Below are positions 1-9,354 of a DNA stretch of 56,591 nt, piece by piece. This stretch comes from an uncultured Collinsella sp. (GTDB lineage: Bacteria; Actinomycetota; Coriobacteriia; Coriobacteriales; Coriobacteriaceae). The stretch is from the NCBI GenBank assembly GCA_900751695.1, contig CAADSS010000041.1:1-56591 (forward strand). Direction: 5' to 3'. The number at the start of each line of letters is the position of its first letter. The first letter of the stretch is position 1. A model generated the notes under the pieces. It had not been told where the DNA came from, did no database searches, and saw only the letters and a list, made by a program, of their open reading frames with translations. The position numbers and the translations under genes were made by a program.

Positions 1-55
1 CCGTTTCTAAAGCGAAGTCTATGCTGACGAGCCGATTCTCAAAACCGGTCGTCAG

Positions 56-1693
56 ATGCAGAATTTCCTTCCCGACCAGTACCGCAAGATGCGCGAGATA
101 TCGCGCTGGCAGGATGACCCCAAAGGCGGCGCGGGTCGCTGGCTTTCGGAAGCCGAGCTTTTCTACCGCCAGGGCCTGCTGATGGCCGACTTTGAGGACG
201 ACTGTCCCTACAACGGCACCTTTAAGTCGTACTTTCCCACCTACAACGCCATGAGCGACCGGCAGTTGCGCGGCTACTTTACCTGGCGTGCCCAAGTGCG
301 CCGCGGAACCGTCGAGGAAACGTCTACGTCCTTTGCCTTTCTGTATCTCTATGAGCTGATCTGCGGCATTGGCGTAGATGATCCGCTCGAAGGTTTTAAC
401 AAGATCAAGGCCTTTTGGGATGTCTATCGCGCCTTCGAGCCCGGCATCGACCGGCTTGCGCGCGTGTGGCTGCAGGATTACGCCGTGTTCCACGGGCTCG
501 ACCCCAAGCTGCTTCGTGACTCTAAAACCGTCATGTTCGATAACGCCCTTATCGAGCTGCGACGCGCGGCACGAGACCTTGTACCAGCACCGGCACCGTC
601 CGGCCAGACCCCTAAGCGTCGCAAAACCTCCGAGCCCACGCTCCCCCTTCCGCCCGATGAGGTGCGCGAGGAGCGACTCATGGCCGCCATCAACGCCCTC
701 TCCACGTACAACCTAAATAACTCGCGGCTCGATCGCAGCCACCATCGCGATCTGCGCCACGTAGCATGCGCCGTGTATGTCCGCATGGCGCGCTACTATG
801 ACACGCACCGAAAGACCGGCATCGTGGCGAGTTTATTTGGGGAGGAGACGGCCATGCCCTACACCATGTTTGCCTCGGCCGTATTCTTTGCGCCCGAGCG
901 CCACGAGGACTGCGAATACCGCTTGGATCCTATCCATATCTACCGTTGCCAAAACGGCTTTTGGGAATGTATGCGTATCCACGGTAGTAGGCAAAAGAGC
1001 AACAAGCTCGGTGAAATGATGCGCGCCTGCGACCAACGCCTGCGCCTGGCGCTGGACCCCGCCCATCCCCTTAAGGAAGAAAAGGTCCCCAAATATCTGG
1101 CCAAGATTATCGATGACGAGATTGTGGCATGGCTTTCGTGGGACGCCGCACACCAGCCCGTCAAGATCGATATCGACCTGACTCAGCTGGGGCACATTCG
1201 GAGCGCCGCTGCGCAAACGCGCGAAGCGCTTTTAATCGATGAAGAGCGCGAGGACAGCGCGCCCGTGGAAGTCGAGACAGCGAACTCAGGGCAACCGGAA
1301 GCCGAGCCCGTAGCCGACGCGATTGTCGAGGCGGTCGCGGCACCCATTCGGCAGGACGAGACCGACGAGCCAACCATATCCACCGAACAGTTTGGTGTCG
1401 TGGCACCGCTTCTCGCGCCGACGCCCGCGTTCGCAGCTGTTGCGCCCGCTGACGCCACGAACGAACTCACGCCTGCCGCAGACGCCTATCTCCGCGCGCT
1501 GCTCGAGCACAACGCAGTACAGGCGGAATCGGCGGTAGTGCAATCGGGGCAGAGCGAGGACATGCTCGTCGACAGCATCAACGAGGCGCTCTTTGACCTG
1601 GTGGGAGACACCATTATCGAATTCGGCGCGGCAGGACCGCAAATTATCGAGGATTACGAAGCAGACGTGAGAGGATACCTAGACCATGAGTGA
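56..1693 (+). CDS. TerB_N / TerB_C domain protein
   Basis: A 545-residue protein. Residues about 30-220 look like a TerB_N domain, with the run ELFYRQGLLMADFEDD followed by a YFPTYNAMSDRQLRGYFTWR block. Residues about 390-545 look like TerB_C and end in a typical acidic IIEDYEADV tail. An Ala/Glu/Pro-rich linker lies between them. TerB-type domains occur in Ter stress operons and in predicted DNA-processing or phage-restriction operons; the biochemical role is unknown. The gene overlaps the next one by 8 nt, so the two are probably translationally coupled. An in-frame TAA at 8-10 shows the start lies inside the window. ATG at 56 is the first usable start, though no clear Shine-Dalgarno precedes it. 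Domain call fairly sure, function inferred from context. Confidence 0.8.
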   Translation: MQNFLPDQYRKMREISRWQDDPKGGAGRWLSEAELFYRQGLLMADFEDDCPYNGTFKSYFPTYNAMSDRQLRGYFTWRAQVRRGTVEETSTSFAFLYLYELICGIGVDDPLEGFNKIKAFWDVYRAFEPGIDRLARVWLQDYAVFHGLDPKLLRDSKTVMFDNALIELRRAARDLVPAPAPSGQTPKRRKTSEPTLPLPPDEVREERLMAAINALSTYNLNNSRLDRSHHRDLRHVACAVYVRMARYYDTHRKTGIVASLFGEETAMPYTMFASAVFFAPERHEDCEYRLDPIHIYRCQNGFWECMRIHGSRQKSNKLGEMMRACDQRLRLALDPAHPLKEEKVPKYLAKIIDDEIVAWLSWDAAHQPVKIDIDLTQLGHIRSAAAQTREALLIDEEREDSAPVEVETANSGQPEAEPVADAIVEAVAAPIRQDETDEPTISTEQFGVVAPLLAPTPAFAAVAPADATNELTPAADAYLRALLEHNAVQAESAVVQSGQSEDMLVDSINEALFDLVGDTIIEFGAAGPQIIEDYEADVRGYLDHE

Positions 1694-2981
1694 TACCGCA
1701 TCCGCAGCACCCCGCGTGCCCAAGCGCGTCGCCGCCGTCATTCTCAACTCACTCAAGGGCGGCGTGGTCCCGCGCATCGGCCTTCCCTACATCACCGTAG
1801 GGCGCGAGGTCGAGATCCGCGCCCTGCTCACCGATCTGAGTCTCATCGCCGACGGTGGCGCGAGCTTCCGCTTTCTGGTCGGTCGTTACGGCGCCGGCAA
1901 GAGCTTTTTGCTCCAGACCATCCGCACGCACGCCATGGGCGAGGGATTCGTCGTCGCTGATGCCGACCTGTCGCCCGAGCGCCGCCTGCAAGGCGGTCAG
2001 GGGCAGGGCCTTGCCACCTACCGCGAGCTCATCCGCAACATATCGACCAAGACGCGCCCCGAGGGCGGTGCGCTCAGCCTTATTCTGGATCGCTGGGTCG
2101 CCTCGTGTGCCGACGTCGACGAGTCGGTCGTCAATACCCAACTGGCCCCGCTCGAGGAGATGGTCCACGGCTTTGACTTCACCCGCATGCTCCGCCGCTA
2201 TCGCACGGCCGTATCCGAGGGCGACGAAGAGACCATGAGCCGCGTGACCAAATGGATCCGCGGCGAATACCGCACCAAGAGCGAGGCTCGCGCCGAACTG
2301 GGCTCCTCGACCATCATCAGCGATGACGACTGGTACGACTACGTTAAGCTCATTGCGCGCTTTTTGGTCTGCAGCGGCTACAAGGGCATGCTGGTGCTCA
2401 TCGACGAGCTCGTGAATCTGTACAAGATTCCCAACGCGATTACGCGCCAATATAACTACGAGAAGATCCTGACCATGTACAACGACACGCTCCAGGGCAA
2501 GGCGCAGTACCTGGGCATGATCATGGGCGGCACTCCAACCTCCATCGAAGACCGCCGCCGCGGCGTGTTCTCCTACGAGGCTCTGCGCAGCCGACTCGCT
2601 CAGGGTCGCTTTGCGCGCGAGGACCTTAAGGACATGCTCGCACCCATCATCCGCCTGCAGCCACTCACCTATGAGGAGCTGCTGGTGCTGATCGAAAAAC
2701 TCATGCAAATTCACGCCGGCTACTTTGGCTGGACGCCCACGCTTACCGAGAACGACTTGGTGGACTTCCTCAAGATTGAGTTTGGCCGCGTGGGAGCCGA
2801 TACGCACCTGACGCCTCGCGAGGTAATTCGCGACTTTATCGAGCTGCTCGACATCCTATGCCAGAACCCCGATGCCAACGTTGCCGAGCTACTACAAAGC
2901 GTCGGCGGCGATAGCCTCACACCGGTCAGCGAATCGCCCGCATCACCCGATGACCGCAACTTCGCCGAATTCACCATCTAA
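1686..2981 (+). CDS. BREX-type P-loop ATPase (BrxC/BrxD-like, DUF2791)
   Basis: A 431-residue ATPase. Walker A is VGRYGAGKSF with Lys at about 72, and Walker B is MLVLIDELVNLY with Asp at about 240. The layout resembles the ATP-binding domain family (DUF2791) that includes BrxD of type 2 BREX systems: an early ITVGREVEIRALL segment, an insert between the Walker motifs and a C-terminal helical region. Such ATPases are thought to drive or gate DNA-acting partners. Here the partners would be the TerB protein upstream (8-nt overlap) and the helicase about 115 nt downstream. No methylase, PglZ phosphatase or nuclease is visible nearby, so this is not a complete BREX system within the window. Confidence 0.8.
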   Translation: MSDTASAAPRVPKRVAAVILNSLKGGVVPRIGLPYITVGREVEIRALLTDLSLIADGGASFRFLVGRYGAGKSFLLQTIRTHAMGEGFVVADADLSPERRLQGGQGQGLATYRELIRNISTKTRPEGGALSLILDRWVASCADVDESVVNTQLAPLEEMVHGFDFTRMLRRYRTAVSEGDEETMSRVTKWIRGEYRTKSEARAELGSSTIISDDDWYDYVKLIARFLVCSGYKGMLVLIDELVNLYKIPNAITRQYNYEKILTMYNDTLQGKAQYLGMIMGGTPTSIEDRRRGVFSYEALRSRLAQGRFAREDLKDMLAPIIRLQPLTYEELLVLIEKLMQIHAGYFGWTPTLTENDLVDFLKIEFGRVGADTHLTPREVIRDFIELLDILCQNPDANVAELLQSVGGDSLTPVSESPASPDDRNFAEFTI

Positions 2982-3032
2982 CCTGCCAAAAAGGGACAGG
3001 TTTATTTTGGCAGGTTTTATCTGGGCAAACGT
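2982..3032 (+). repeat. REP-like palindrome, copy 1
   Basis: The 10-nt arms CCTGCCAAAA (2982-2991) and TTTTGGCAGG (3005-3014) are perfectly complementary and enclose a GGGACAGG core. The following stretch GGTTTTATCTGGGCAAACGT (3013-3032) recurs exactly, on the opposite strand, next to the palindrome at 25978-26028. It sits directly after the ATPase stop codon. It has no U-run, so it is not an ordinary terminator. Confidence 0.75.
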
Positions 3033-3097
3033 CGAGGCAGTAATGCAGCAAGCCACTGCCCACCGCGTTGAGAGATTCGTTTTTGAAAGGAGGCCCC

Positions 3098-5542
3098 GTG
3101 AACGCCTTTGACCGCTACGCCCCGTTTATCCAAGACTTCATCTACTCCCACGATTGGGAGAGTCTGCGCTCTATCCAGGTTGCAGCGGCAGACGCCATCT
3201 TTAATACGCAGGACAATGTGCTCCTGACGGCATCCACGGCTTCCGGCAAAACCGAGGCAGCCTTCTTTCCCATCCTGACCGAGTTTTGGGAGAACCCGCC
3301 CGCAAGCGTTGGCGCCCTCTATATCGGCCCCCTCAAGGCACTCATCAATGATCAGTTCGTCCGCCTCAACGACCTATGCGAAGAGGCCGATATCCCTGTC
3401 TGGCACTGGCATGGCGATGTCTCGCAGTCGCACAAGGCTAAGCTCATCAAAAAACCGAGCGGTATCTTGCAGATTACGCCCGAGTCGCTCGAGGCGCTCC
3501 TGATCCATAAGCACATGGCAATCCCTCGTATGTTTTGCGACCTGCGCTATGTGGTTATCGACGAGGTTCATTCGCTCATGCGCGGCGACCGCGGCGGTCA
3601 GACGCTCTGCCTTATCGAGCGCCTCTCGCGCATGGCAGGCGTGCAGCCCCGCCGCATCGGCCTTTCTGCCACCATCGGCGACCCCGAGCGCACGGGCGCC
3701 TTTCTCTCACAGGGAACAGGACGCGATTGCATCATCCCCCGCTTTGAGGAACCGCGCCGCGTGTGGCGCATCTCCATGGAGCACTTCTACAACTCGGGCC
3801 CCCAGGCACAGCAACGGGGATTCATGGGCACAGGTCCTCAAGAGGCCGAAGTGCTTGCGTGCGAGCGCATCGAGGCGGCGGCATCCGCGGCACTGCCCGC
3901 CGGCGCCCAAGACATGCGTCACAGCGGACAGCTTGCACAGGAAGAGCGCCGTCAACGTCGTGAGCGGGCACGGGGCAAGGCCGCACCCAAGGACCGCCAA
4001 ACTTCCTCGGCCCCCGAGGGCGAAGTCGACATCCCGCGAGCGACCGAGCAGGCGCTTCTCAGCCCCACCGACACGGCGCCCGACAACGCCGACCCCGGTA
4101 TGGGCTATATCTTTGATCATACGCGCGGCCGCAAGTGCCTGGTCTTTGCCAACTCGCGCGAGGAGGCAGAGGCCGTGTGCTCCATGCTGCGCAGCTACTG
4201 CGAAAGTCGACACGAGCCCGACCGCTTTCTCATCCACCACGGCAATCTTTCGGCATCGCTGCGCGAGACGGCAGAAGAGCTCATGCGCGACGAGGAACAG
4301 GCACAAACGACCGTCACCACCTCTACGCTGGAGCTCGGTATCGATATCGGCCGTCTGGAGCGTGCGTTTCAGATCGACGCGCCGTTTACCGTCAGCTCTT
4401 TTTTGCAGCGAATGGGCCGCACGGGGCGCCGCGATCTTCCGCCCGAGATGTGGTTCGTCATGCGCGAGGAAGAGCCCGAGCCGCGCACGATGATGCCCGA
4501 GACCATCCCGTGGAAGCTCCTGCAAGGCATCGCGCTCGTACAACTCTATCGCGAGGAAAAGTGGGTCGAGCCGCCTGAGCTCGATCGACTCCCCTACAGT
4601 CTGCTCTATCACCAGACCATGTCGACGCTTGCCAGCACCGGAGAGCTCACGCCGGCCGAACTTGCCCAGCGCGTGCTCACGCTCAGCTATTTCCACCGTG
4701 TCTCGGCAGACGATTACCGTGTGCTGCTACGCCACCTCATTAAGATCGACCATATCCAGGTCACCGAAGGTGGCGGGCTCATCGTGGGTCTCGCGGGCGA
4801 GCGCATCATTAACAACTTTAAGTTCTACGCCGTATTCCAGGAAAACGAGGAGTTCACCGTTCGCAGCGAGTCGGCCGAGTTGGGCACGATCGTCAATCCG
4901 CCACCGCCCGGCGAGCGCATCGCCATCGCCGGACACTGCTGGATTGTCGAGGAAGTGGACTGGAAGCGACACACCGTCTTTGCCACGCAAGTCAAAGGTC
5001 GTGTGCCGGCATACTTTGGCGACTGCCCCGGTGACATCAATACACACGTACTCGAACGCATGTGCCAAGCGCTCAACGAGCACGCAGCATATCCGTACCT
5101 CATGGGTAACGCACGGGCCCGCTTGGCGCAGGCTCGCCATACGGCCGAGATTTCGGGCGCGGGGACCAAGCCGCTCATCAACCTGGGTGGCGACACCTGG
5201 GTGCTCTTCCCCTGGTTGGGTAGCTACGCCTTCCTAGCACTCGAGCGCATGCTTAAAATCAAATGCGCCGCTGAGTTGGGCCTTCGCGGACTCGACCCGT
5301 CACGCCCGTACTTTATGCAGTTTAAGATGAAGGCCGACGAGGAGACGTTCTTTGAAGTGCTCGCCGCCGAAGCCGAGAAAGACTTCGACCCCATCGACCT
5401 CGTCTATCCCGGCGAGGTGCCTTACTTTGATCGGTACGACGAATTCGTTCCAGAAGAGCTCGTGCGCAAAGGCTTTGCCGAAGGCGTGCTCGACATCGAA
5501 GGCATGAAGCAGCGCGTTCTCGGCTGGCGCGACCACGCCTAA
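3098..5542 (+). CDS. Lhr/BrxHI-like DEAD/DEAH-box helicase
   Basis: An 814-residue superfamily 2 helicase. Visible motifs are Walker A TASTASGKTEAAF (Lys about 51), motif II IDEVHSLMRGDRGGQ (about 154), motif III LSATIG, and the C-terminal-lobe motifs HHGNLS, TSTLELGIDIG and QRMGRTGRR. The RGDRGGQ run after motif II and the long C-terminal region are typical of Lhr-like proteins, including BrxHI of type 2 BREX. I chose GTG at 3098 because AAAGGAGG lies at 3086-3093. An in-frame TTG at 3068 would add ten residues but lacks a ribosome site. It is the last gene of the TerB/ATPase cassette, probably transcribed with it across the palindrome. A charged, repeat-poor insert (about residues 250-335) separates the two helicase lobes. 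Confidence 0.85.
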   Translation: MNAFDRYAPFIQDFIYSHDWESLRSIQVAAADAIFNTQDNVLLTASTASGKTEAAFFPILTEFWENPPASVGALYIGPLKALINDQFVRLNDLCEEADIPVWHWHGDVSQSHKAKLIKKPSGILQITPESLEALLIHKHMAIPRMFCDLRYVVIDEVHSLMRGDRGGQTLCLIERLSRMAGVQPRRIGLSATIGDPERTGAFLSQGTGRDCIIPRFEEPRRVWRISMEHFYNSGPQAQQRGFMGTGPQEAEVLACERIEAAASAALPAGAQDMRHSGQLAQEERRQRRERARGKAAPKDRQTSSAPEGEVDIPRATEQALLSPTDTAPDNADPGMGYIFDHTRGRKCLVFANSREEAEAVCSMLRSYCESRHEPDRFLIHHGNLSASLRETAEELMRDEEQAQTTVTTSTLELGIDIGRLERAFQIDAPFTVSSFLQRMGRTGRRDLPPEMWFVMREEEPEPRTMMPETIPWKLLQGIALVQLYREEKWVEPPELDRLPYSLLYHQTMSTLASTGELTPAELAQRVLTLSYFHRVSADDYRVLLRHLIKIDHIQVTEGGGLIVGLAGERIINNFKFYAVFQENEEFTVRSESAELGTIVNPPPPGERIAIAGHCWIVEEVDWKRHTVFATQVKGRVPAYFGDCPGDINTHVLERMCQALNEHAAYPYLMGNARARLAQARHTAEISGAGTKPLINLGGDTWVLFPWLGSYAFLALERMLKIKCAAELGLRGLDPSRPYFMQFKMKADEETFFEVLAAEAEKDFDPIDLVYPGEVPYFDRYDEFVPEELVRKGFAEGVLDIEGMKQRVLGWRDHA

Positions 5543-5568
5543 GACCAGTCTTTTTGGGACGGGGAGAC

Positions 5569-6447
5569 TTATTTGTCGTGAAGGACGGTGCCGAGGAAGT
5601 CGGTGTCGAAGGGCACGGCTTCGGCAAAGGCGTAGTCGCCGTCGCTGGCGATGAGCAGGTAGTTCTCCTCGCCGCCGAACTCCGCATCGCCGCACGGGAC
5701 CACCCAGGCATGGGCGAATACCTCGAGTGCCGTGGCAGCGCAGTCGCGCAGGAACGTCACGTCGCTCCCCTCGTTTGCGCTCACAATATTGGCGACGTAG
5801 ACGCCACCAACATTTAGGCTGCCCCGCACTAAACGCAACGCCTCAACCGTCGCCAGCTCGCGTACGGGCTCGGCACCGCCAAAGCAATCGCTCACGACCG
5901 CGTCATAGCGACGATGGCCCACGCTCGTCACACCCAGATACGAGCGAGCCTCAGCGGTTATCACCCGCAGGCGATCGCCCGCCGCGCGCTCCAGCTCGTC
6001 TAGGTAGAACCAGCGGCGCGCCAGGCGCGTAATCTCTCCGTCATACTCGATAACGTCCATGCGCAAGCCCTCGTGCGACATCAGGGCGAATTTAGGATAG
6101 GCAAACCCGCCGCCGCCCAGCATAAGCATACGGCTGATACCGTGACCATAAGCGTCGCGCATCGCATCCTCGGCCTCAAACACGTCGTCAAACGCGCGAT
6201 AGTACGCAAAGACGGGCTCCGCCCAACGATCGCCAACGTAACTCGCGCTTTGGTAGACGCCGCCTTGCACCAACACGCGAATCTTATCGCCGCCCTCATC
6301 GTGCACGCGTTTCACACGCGCCAACCCGTTGCGGGTTCGCGCGACCTGCAGGCAGGCAGCACGAACAGCGACGGCGGCCGCACCCAGCGCTGCAGCTCCC
6401 AGGGCAACGCCGGCAACGACACCGGCAGAAACACTCGGCTTGTTCAT
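5569..6447 (-). CDS. Spermidine synthase-like protein
   Basis: A 292-residue protein. It starts with one hydrophobic helix (residues about 8-30, Ala/Val-rich), so it is probably membrane-anchored. It continues into a Rossmann fold of the spermidine synthase/methyltransferase type: MLMLGGGGFAYPKF for the cofactor glycine loop, then MDVIEYDGEI and YDAVVSDCFGG. The family normally transfers an aminopropyl group from decarboxylated SAM, but many stand-alone bacterial members of this type have no proven substrate. Its ATG abuts the stop codon of the Elp3 gene with no gap, so the two are probably cotranscribed and translationally coupled. Assignment to the fold is good; real polyamine synthesis is not shown. 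Confidence 0.75.
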   Translation of the reverse strand: MNKPSVSAGVVAGVALGAAALGAAAVAVRAACLQVARTRNGLARVKRVHDEGGDKIRVLVQGGVYQSASYVGDRWAEPVFAYYRAFDDVFEAEDAMRDAYGHGISRMLMLGGGGFAYPKFALMSHEGLRMDVIEYDGEITRLARRWFYLDELERAAGDRLRVITAEARSYLGVTSVGHRRYDAVVSDCFGGAEPVRELATVEALRLVRGSLNVGGVYVANIVSANEGSDVTFLRDCAATALEVFAHAWVVPCGDAEFGGEENYLLIASDGDYAFAEAVPFDTDFLGTVLHDK

Positions 6448-8355
6448 CTAGAGCTCCTTTTGCAGATAGAGTCCGTGGTCATAAAAACCCAAATGGCGAT
6501 AGTACTCGCGCGTACCGATCGCGCTAATCACGTTGATACGCGCATAACCCGCATCCCGGGCAATCTCGCATGCGCGCTCCACCAGCGACCGCCCCAGCGC
6601 ATGATGCTGAGCCGCCTGGCCCTGATCGCCCACACGTGCCGCCATGCCATACACGTGCACCTCGCGAATCATTGCCTCGTCCGGCGTCGTCGGCAACTCG
6701 TCTGCGTGCGCGGTAACAAACGCACGATCGGGCAACGACAGGCGCAAAAAGCCGGCGATCTTGCCTTCGAGCGTCACCCACTGCAAAAAGCGCTCACGCG
6801 TCACCGGCGTCTCGTACGCCACTTCCTCGTCAAGGGTCAACTCGTCCAAGTCGGCACCCGCCGTGCTGATCTCGCGATAGCGAATCTCACGCACCGTCGC
6901 ACCATCACCCCGAGCAGCCAGGCGGTTCTCAACGAGCTGGCGCAGGTTGGGCTTCTTGTTGCCCACCATAATGTCGTCGGAGCTAAAGTCACGAATCATA
7001 CGGCTGATGCGACAGAACGCCGGCGTCACCACGATGTCGTCGGCCAACACATCGAGCAGCTCTTCCTCGGTATAGGGGCGCCACTCGCCGCGCTCATAGC
7101 GGCCCACCAGACGCGAGCCCTCGATGAGCGCGCACGGGTAGACCTTGACCTCGTCGGGCATAAAAGCGCCCTCGGTCATAAAGCGCTCGTAGTCGCGCTT
7201 GTCCCCCTCGGGCGTAGCGCCCAGCAAGTTGAGCATAAAATGCGCGTGAATCTTAAAGCCAAACAGACGCGCAAGCGAAAATGCCCGCTCGATCTGAGCC
7301 ACCGAAATGCGACGTTCATTGATATCGAGCAAATGTTGGTCGAGACTCTGAATACCCATCTGAATCTTGGTGCAGCCCAGGCGGCGGATGAGCGTGAGGG
7401 CCTGCGGCGTCACGGCATCGGGGCGCGTCTCGATAACGAGCCCCACCACGCGATGCTTCGCCGTCTCGTTGATGCGCTGCTGACGCTCAAGCTCCTCCAT
7501 CGTTGCCGTCTGCCACTCGGCAGCCTCGCCCCACGGCGTACCGGGGCCGTACAGACGACGCACTGCGCGGTTATAGCCACCAACGACAGCATCCACACGC
7601 CCCTGCTCGTCGGCAACGCCGGCAGCAAGCTCAGCCTCGTCTGTCGCAATGCCGGCAGCCCGATAGCGCTCGCGGCGCTCTGTTACCACCGGCGGCAGGG
7701 CATCGGCGGGAACGTCATCGAGCAGGCGCCCTGCCTCGGCACGGCTGATGCCCGGACGCGCCAACATGGGGTTTGCCGCCACGCCGGCGACGGCATCGTC
7801 ATTGAGCGCACGGAAAAGCTCCGACATAAACCACGTTTGATACCCTTGCGGATAGTCGCTCCAGGTACCGCCGAGCACAATGAGCTCGATCTTATCGGTC
7901 GCATGACCCATCTGCGAAAGCGCGGTCAGGCGAGCGCTCACCTGCAGATACGGGTCGAAGCAGTTTTGCTCCGCACGGGCGCATGCCGGCTCAGCGTGCA
8001 GATAGCTTTTGGGCATGCGCAGATCGTTGGGACAAAACAGACAATCGCCCGAGCACGGCCACGGCTTGGTGATGACGGTAATGGTCGCCACGCCCGAGGC
8101 CGTTCGGCGCGGCTTCATACGCAGCACCCGCAGCAGTTGACGTTCCAGATCGGAATCGACATTCCACCCAGCCCAACGAGCCGGCTCCTCACGTTTAACC
8201 CGCTGATAGAACGGCAGCAGACGGCGCTTGGCCAAATCGCGTTTGTCGGCACCCTCACGGCGCGCCTCGGCATGTATCAGTTTGACGAGCGCTTTGTCGT
8301 CCACGGTCTCGCCGCGACGCAGGGCCTCGAGTATGTTCAAGATAATCTGTTCCAT
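6448..8355 (-). CDS. Elp3-family radical SAM / GNAT tRNA-modifying enzyme
   Basis: A 635-residue two-domain enzyme. The radical SAM cluster motif CSGDCLFC (Cys 101, 105 and 108) is followed by the YLHAEPAC region and core motifs such as KIQMGIQSLDQHLL. The C-terminal part is a GNAT acetyltransferase fold with an AQHHALGRSLVERA acetyl-CoA loop, ending in GTREYYRHLGFYDHGLYL. The family carboxymethylates the wobble uridine (U34) of tRNA. In eukaryotes it works within Elongator; in bacteria and archaea it acts alone. The spermidine synthase-like gene follows immediately. The antisense strand carries a very long open frame here, which I read as a codon-bias shadow. Confidence 0.88.
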   Translation of the reverse strand: MEQIILNILEALRRGETVDDKALVKLIHAEARREGADKRDLAKRRLLPFYQRVKREEPARWAGWNVDSDLERQLLRVLRMKPRRTASGVATITVITKPWPCSGDCLFCPNDLRMPKSYLHAEPACARAEQNCFDPYLQVSARLTALSQMGHATDKIELIVLGGTWSDYPQGYQTWFMSELFRALNDDAVAGVAANPMLARPGISRAEAGRLLDDVPADALPPVVTERRERYRAAGIATDEAELAAGVADEQGRVDAVVGGYNRAVRRLYGPGTPWGEAAEWQTATMEELERQQRINETAKHRVVGLVIETRPDAVTPQALTLIRRLGCTKIQMGIQSLDQHLLDINERRISVAQIERAFSLARLFGFKIHAHFMLNLLGATPEGDKRDYERFMTEGAFMPDEVKVYPCALIEGSRLVGRYERGEWRPYTEEELLDVLADDIVVTPAFCRISRMIRDFSSDDIMVGNKKPNLRQLVENRLAARGDGATVREIRYREISTAGADLDELTLDEEVAYETPVTRERFLQWVTLEGKIAGFLRLSLPDRAFVTAHADELPTTPDEAMIREVHVYGMAARVGDQGQAAQHHALGRSLVERACEIARDAGYARINVISAIGTREYYRHLGFYDHGLYLQKEL

Positions 8356-8373
8356 GTCCCCATTGTAAAGGCA

Positions 8374-8407
8374 AAGGCGCCGGAGCCGATCTCGGCTTCG
8401 GCGCCTT
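8374..8407 (-). terminator. Rho-independent terminator of the DUF4097 gene
   Basis: A GC-rich hairpin with arms AAGGCGCCG and CGGCGCCTT and an inner AGCCGA/TCGGCT stem, followed on the minus strand by a T-rich stretch. It separates the XRE/DUF4097 operon from the Elp3 gene. Confidence 0.7.
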
Positions 8408-8454
8408 CATCAAACAGCGCGTCTATATCTTCGCCTAGGCTTTCGTCTGCCTCA

Positions 8455-9354
8455 CTACTCCGAATCAAACGACATGTCGCCCGAACCGACCTCAAAACGA
8501 TACGTGGCAGACTTGTCACCGTTATCGAATTCAAGATTCAAAATGGTCTCGCCGTCGTAGCCAAGCGGAAGGAAATCGCTCTCGAAGTCGCCGCTGCCCA
8601 AGGTGAGGCTCGCCTTAAAGCCCGTAGAGTTCGGAACCGTCATCTCCACATCGCCCGAGCCCACACTCACGTCCATCGATTTCGCGGGGGCCTGGTAAAG
8701 CTCGAACGTCACATCGCCCGAACCGACCTCAGCGCTGAGCGCATCAGTCACGCTGCCCGTAAACTCTACATCTCCCGCACCCAGGAAAAGGTCGAAACCG
8801 TCACAGATGACACCGACAATCTGCAGATCACCCGAGCCCACGTGCGCGTTGACTCCCTTCAGATGTTCGGCAACACGGCGCGGCAGCTCGACCGTAACTG
8901 AGCGATCGATTGCCTTATCGTCATCACTTCCAAACTGGGAAACCTTGAGCGTCGAGTCCTCGACGGATGCGATGTTCTGCGTCGCGGCCTTGGAGGCATC
9001 CATACCATTGGCAACGCGTCCCCGCTCGATAACGCGAGCCTTGTTGCCATCAACAACCTTGACGTCCACCGTAGCCGCATCGATATCGAAATCGAGGTAG
9101 CGAAACTCATCAGCATCAAAGGTCGTACACGAAAGCCGCTGAGGCCGAGCGGAATAGCTGCCGTCATCCAAGGGATCGTCCTCGTCAACCGCATCGTCCA
9201 TACCAGACAAGCCGGATACAACATCGTCGAGATCCCACGGGCCATCAAAATGAATCAAAGTCCGCGAAATGCCAAAAACAAGCCCGATAATCAGTACAAA
9301 CGCTCCGATGCCAACGCCCAGGCGCAGCTTGGATTCATGCGAAAGCTTCATCAT
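8455..9354 (-). CDS. Membrane-anchored DUF4097 beta-strand repeat protein
   Basis: A 299-residue protein. A short basic start is followed by one membrane helix (about 12-34) and an extracytoplasmic region. That region is built of repeated units with the signature VGSGDV/LGSGDF/VGSGDM about every 20-25 residues, typical of DUF4097/LiaG-like right-handed beta-helix proteins. These proteins are usually partners of envelope-stress regulators. It overlaps the upstream XRE regulator gene by 4 nt (ATGA), so the two form a coupled operon. At least six GSGD-type turns are visible from about residue 170 to the end. Two adjacent ATG codons are possible starts; the first is used here. Confidence 0.75.
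   Translation of the reverse strand: MMKLSHESKLRLGVGIGAFVLIIGLVFGISRTLIHFDGPWDLDDVVSGLSGMDDAVDEDDPLDDGSYSARPQRLSCTTFDADEFRYLDFDIDAATVDVKVVDGNKARVIERGRVANGMDASKAATQNIASVEDSTLKVSQFGSDDDKAIDRSVTVELPRRVAEHLKGVNAHVGSGDLQIVGVICDGFDLFLGAGDVEFTGSVTDALSAEVGSGDVTFELYQAPAKSMDVSVGSGDVEMTVPNSTGFKASLTLGSGDFESDFLPLGYDGETILNLEFDNGDKSATYRFEVGSGDMSFDSE

Noticed and set aside
2982..3014. Palindrome as terminator between the ATPase and helicase genes
   Set aside because: No U-run follows, and the same element recurs elsewhere with a different arm sequence, so a REP-like repeat explains it better.
1..5542. A complete BREX system
   Set aside because: Only the ATPase and helicase resemble BREX parts. PglX, PglZ, BrxA/B and PglW/Y are absent from the window, although genes upstream of position 1 cannot be seen.
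6073..8901. A 942-residue open frame on the plus strand
   Set aside because: It runs antisense through the Elp3 gene, whose radical SAM and GNAT motifs are unmistakable. The plus-strand protein is His/Arg/Ala-rich with no domain, a shadow of high-GC codon bias.
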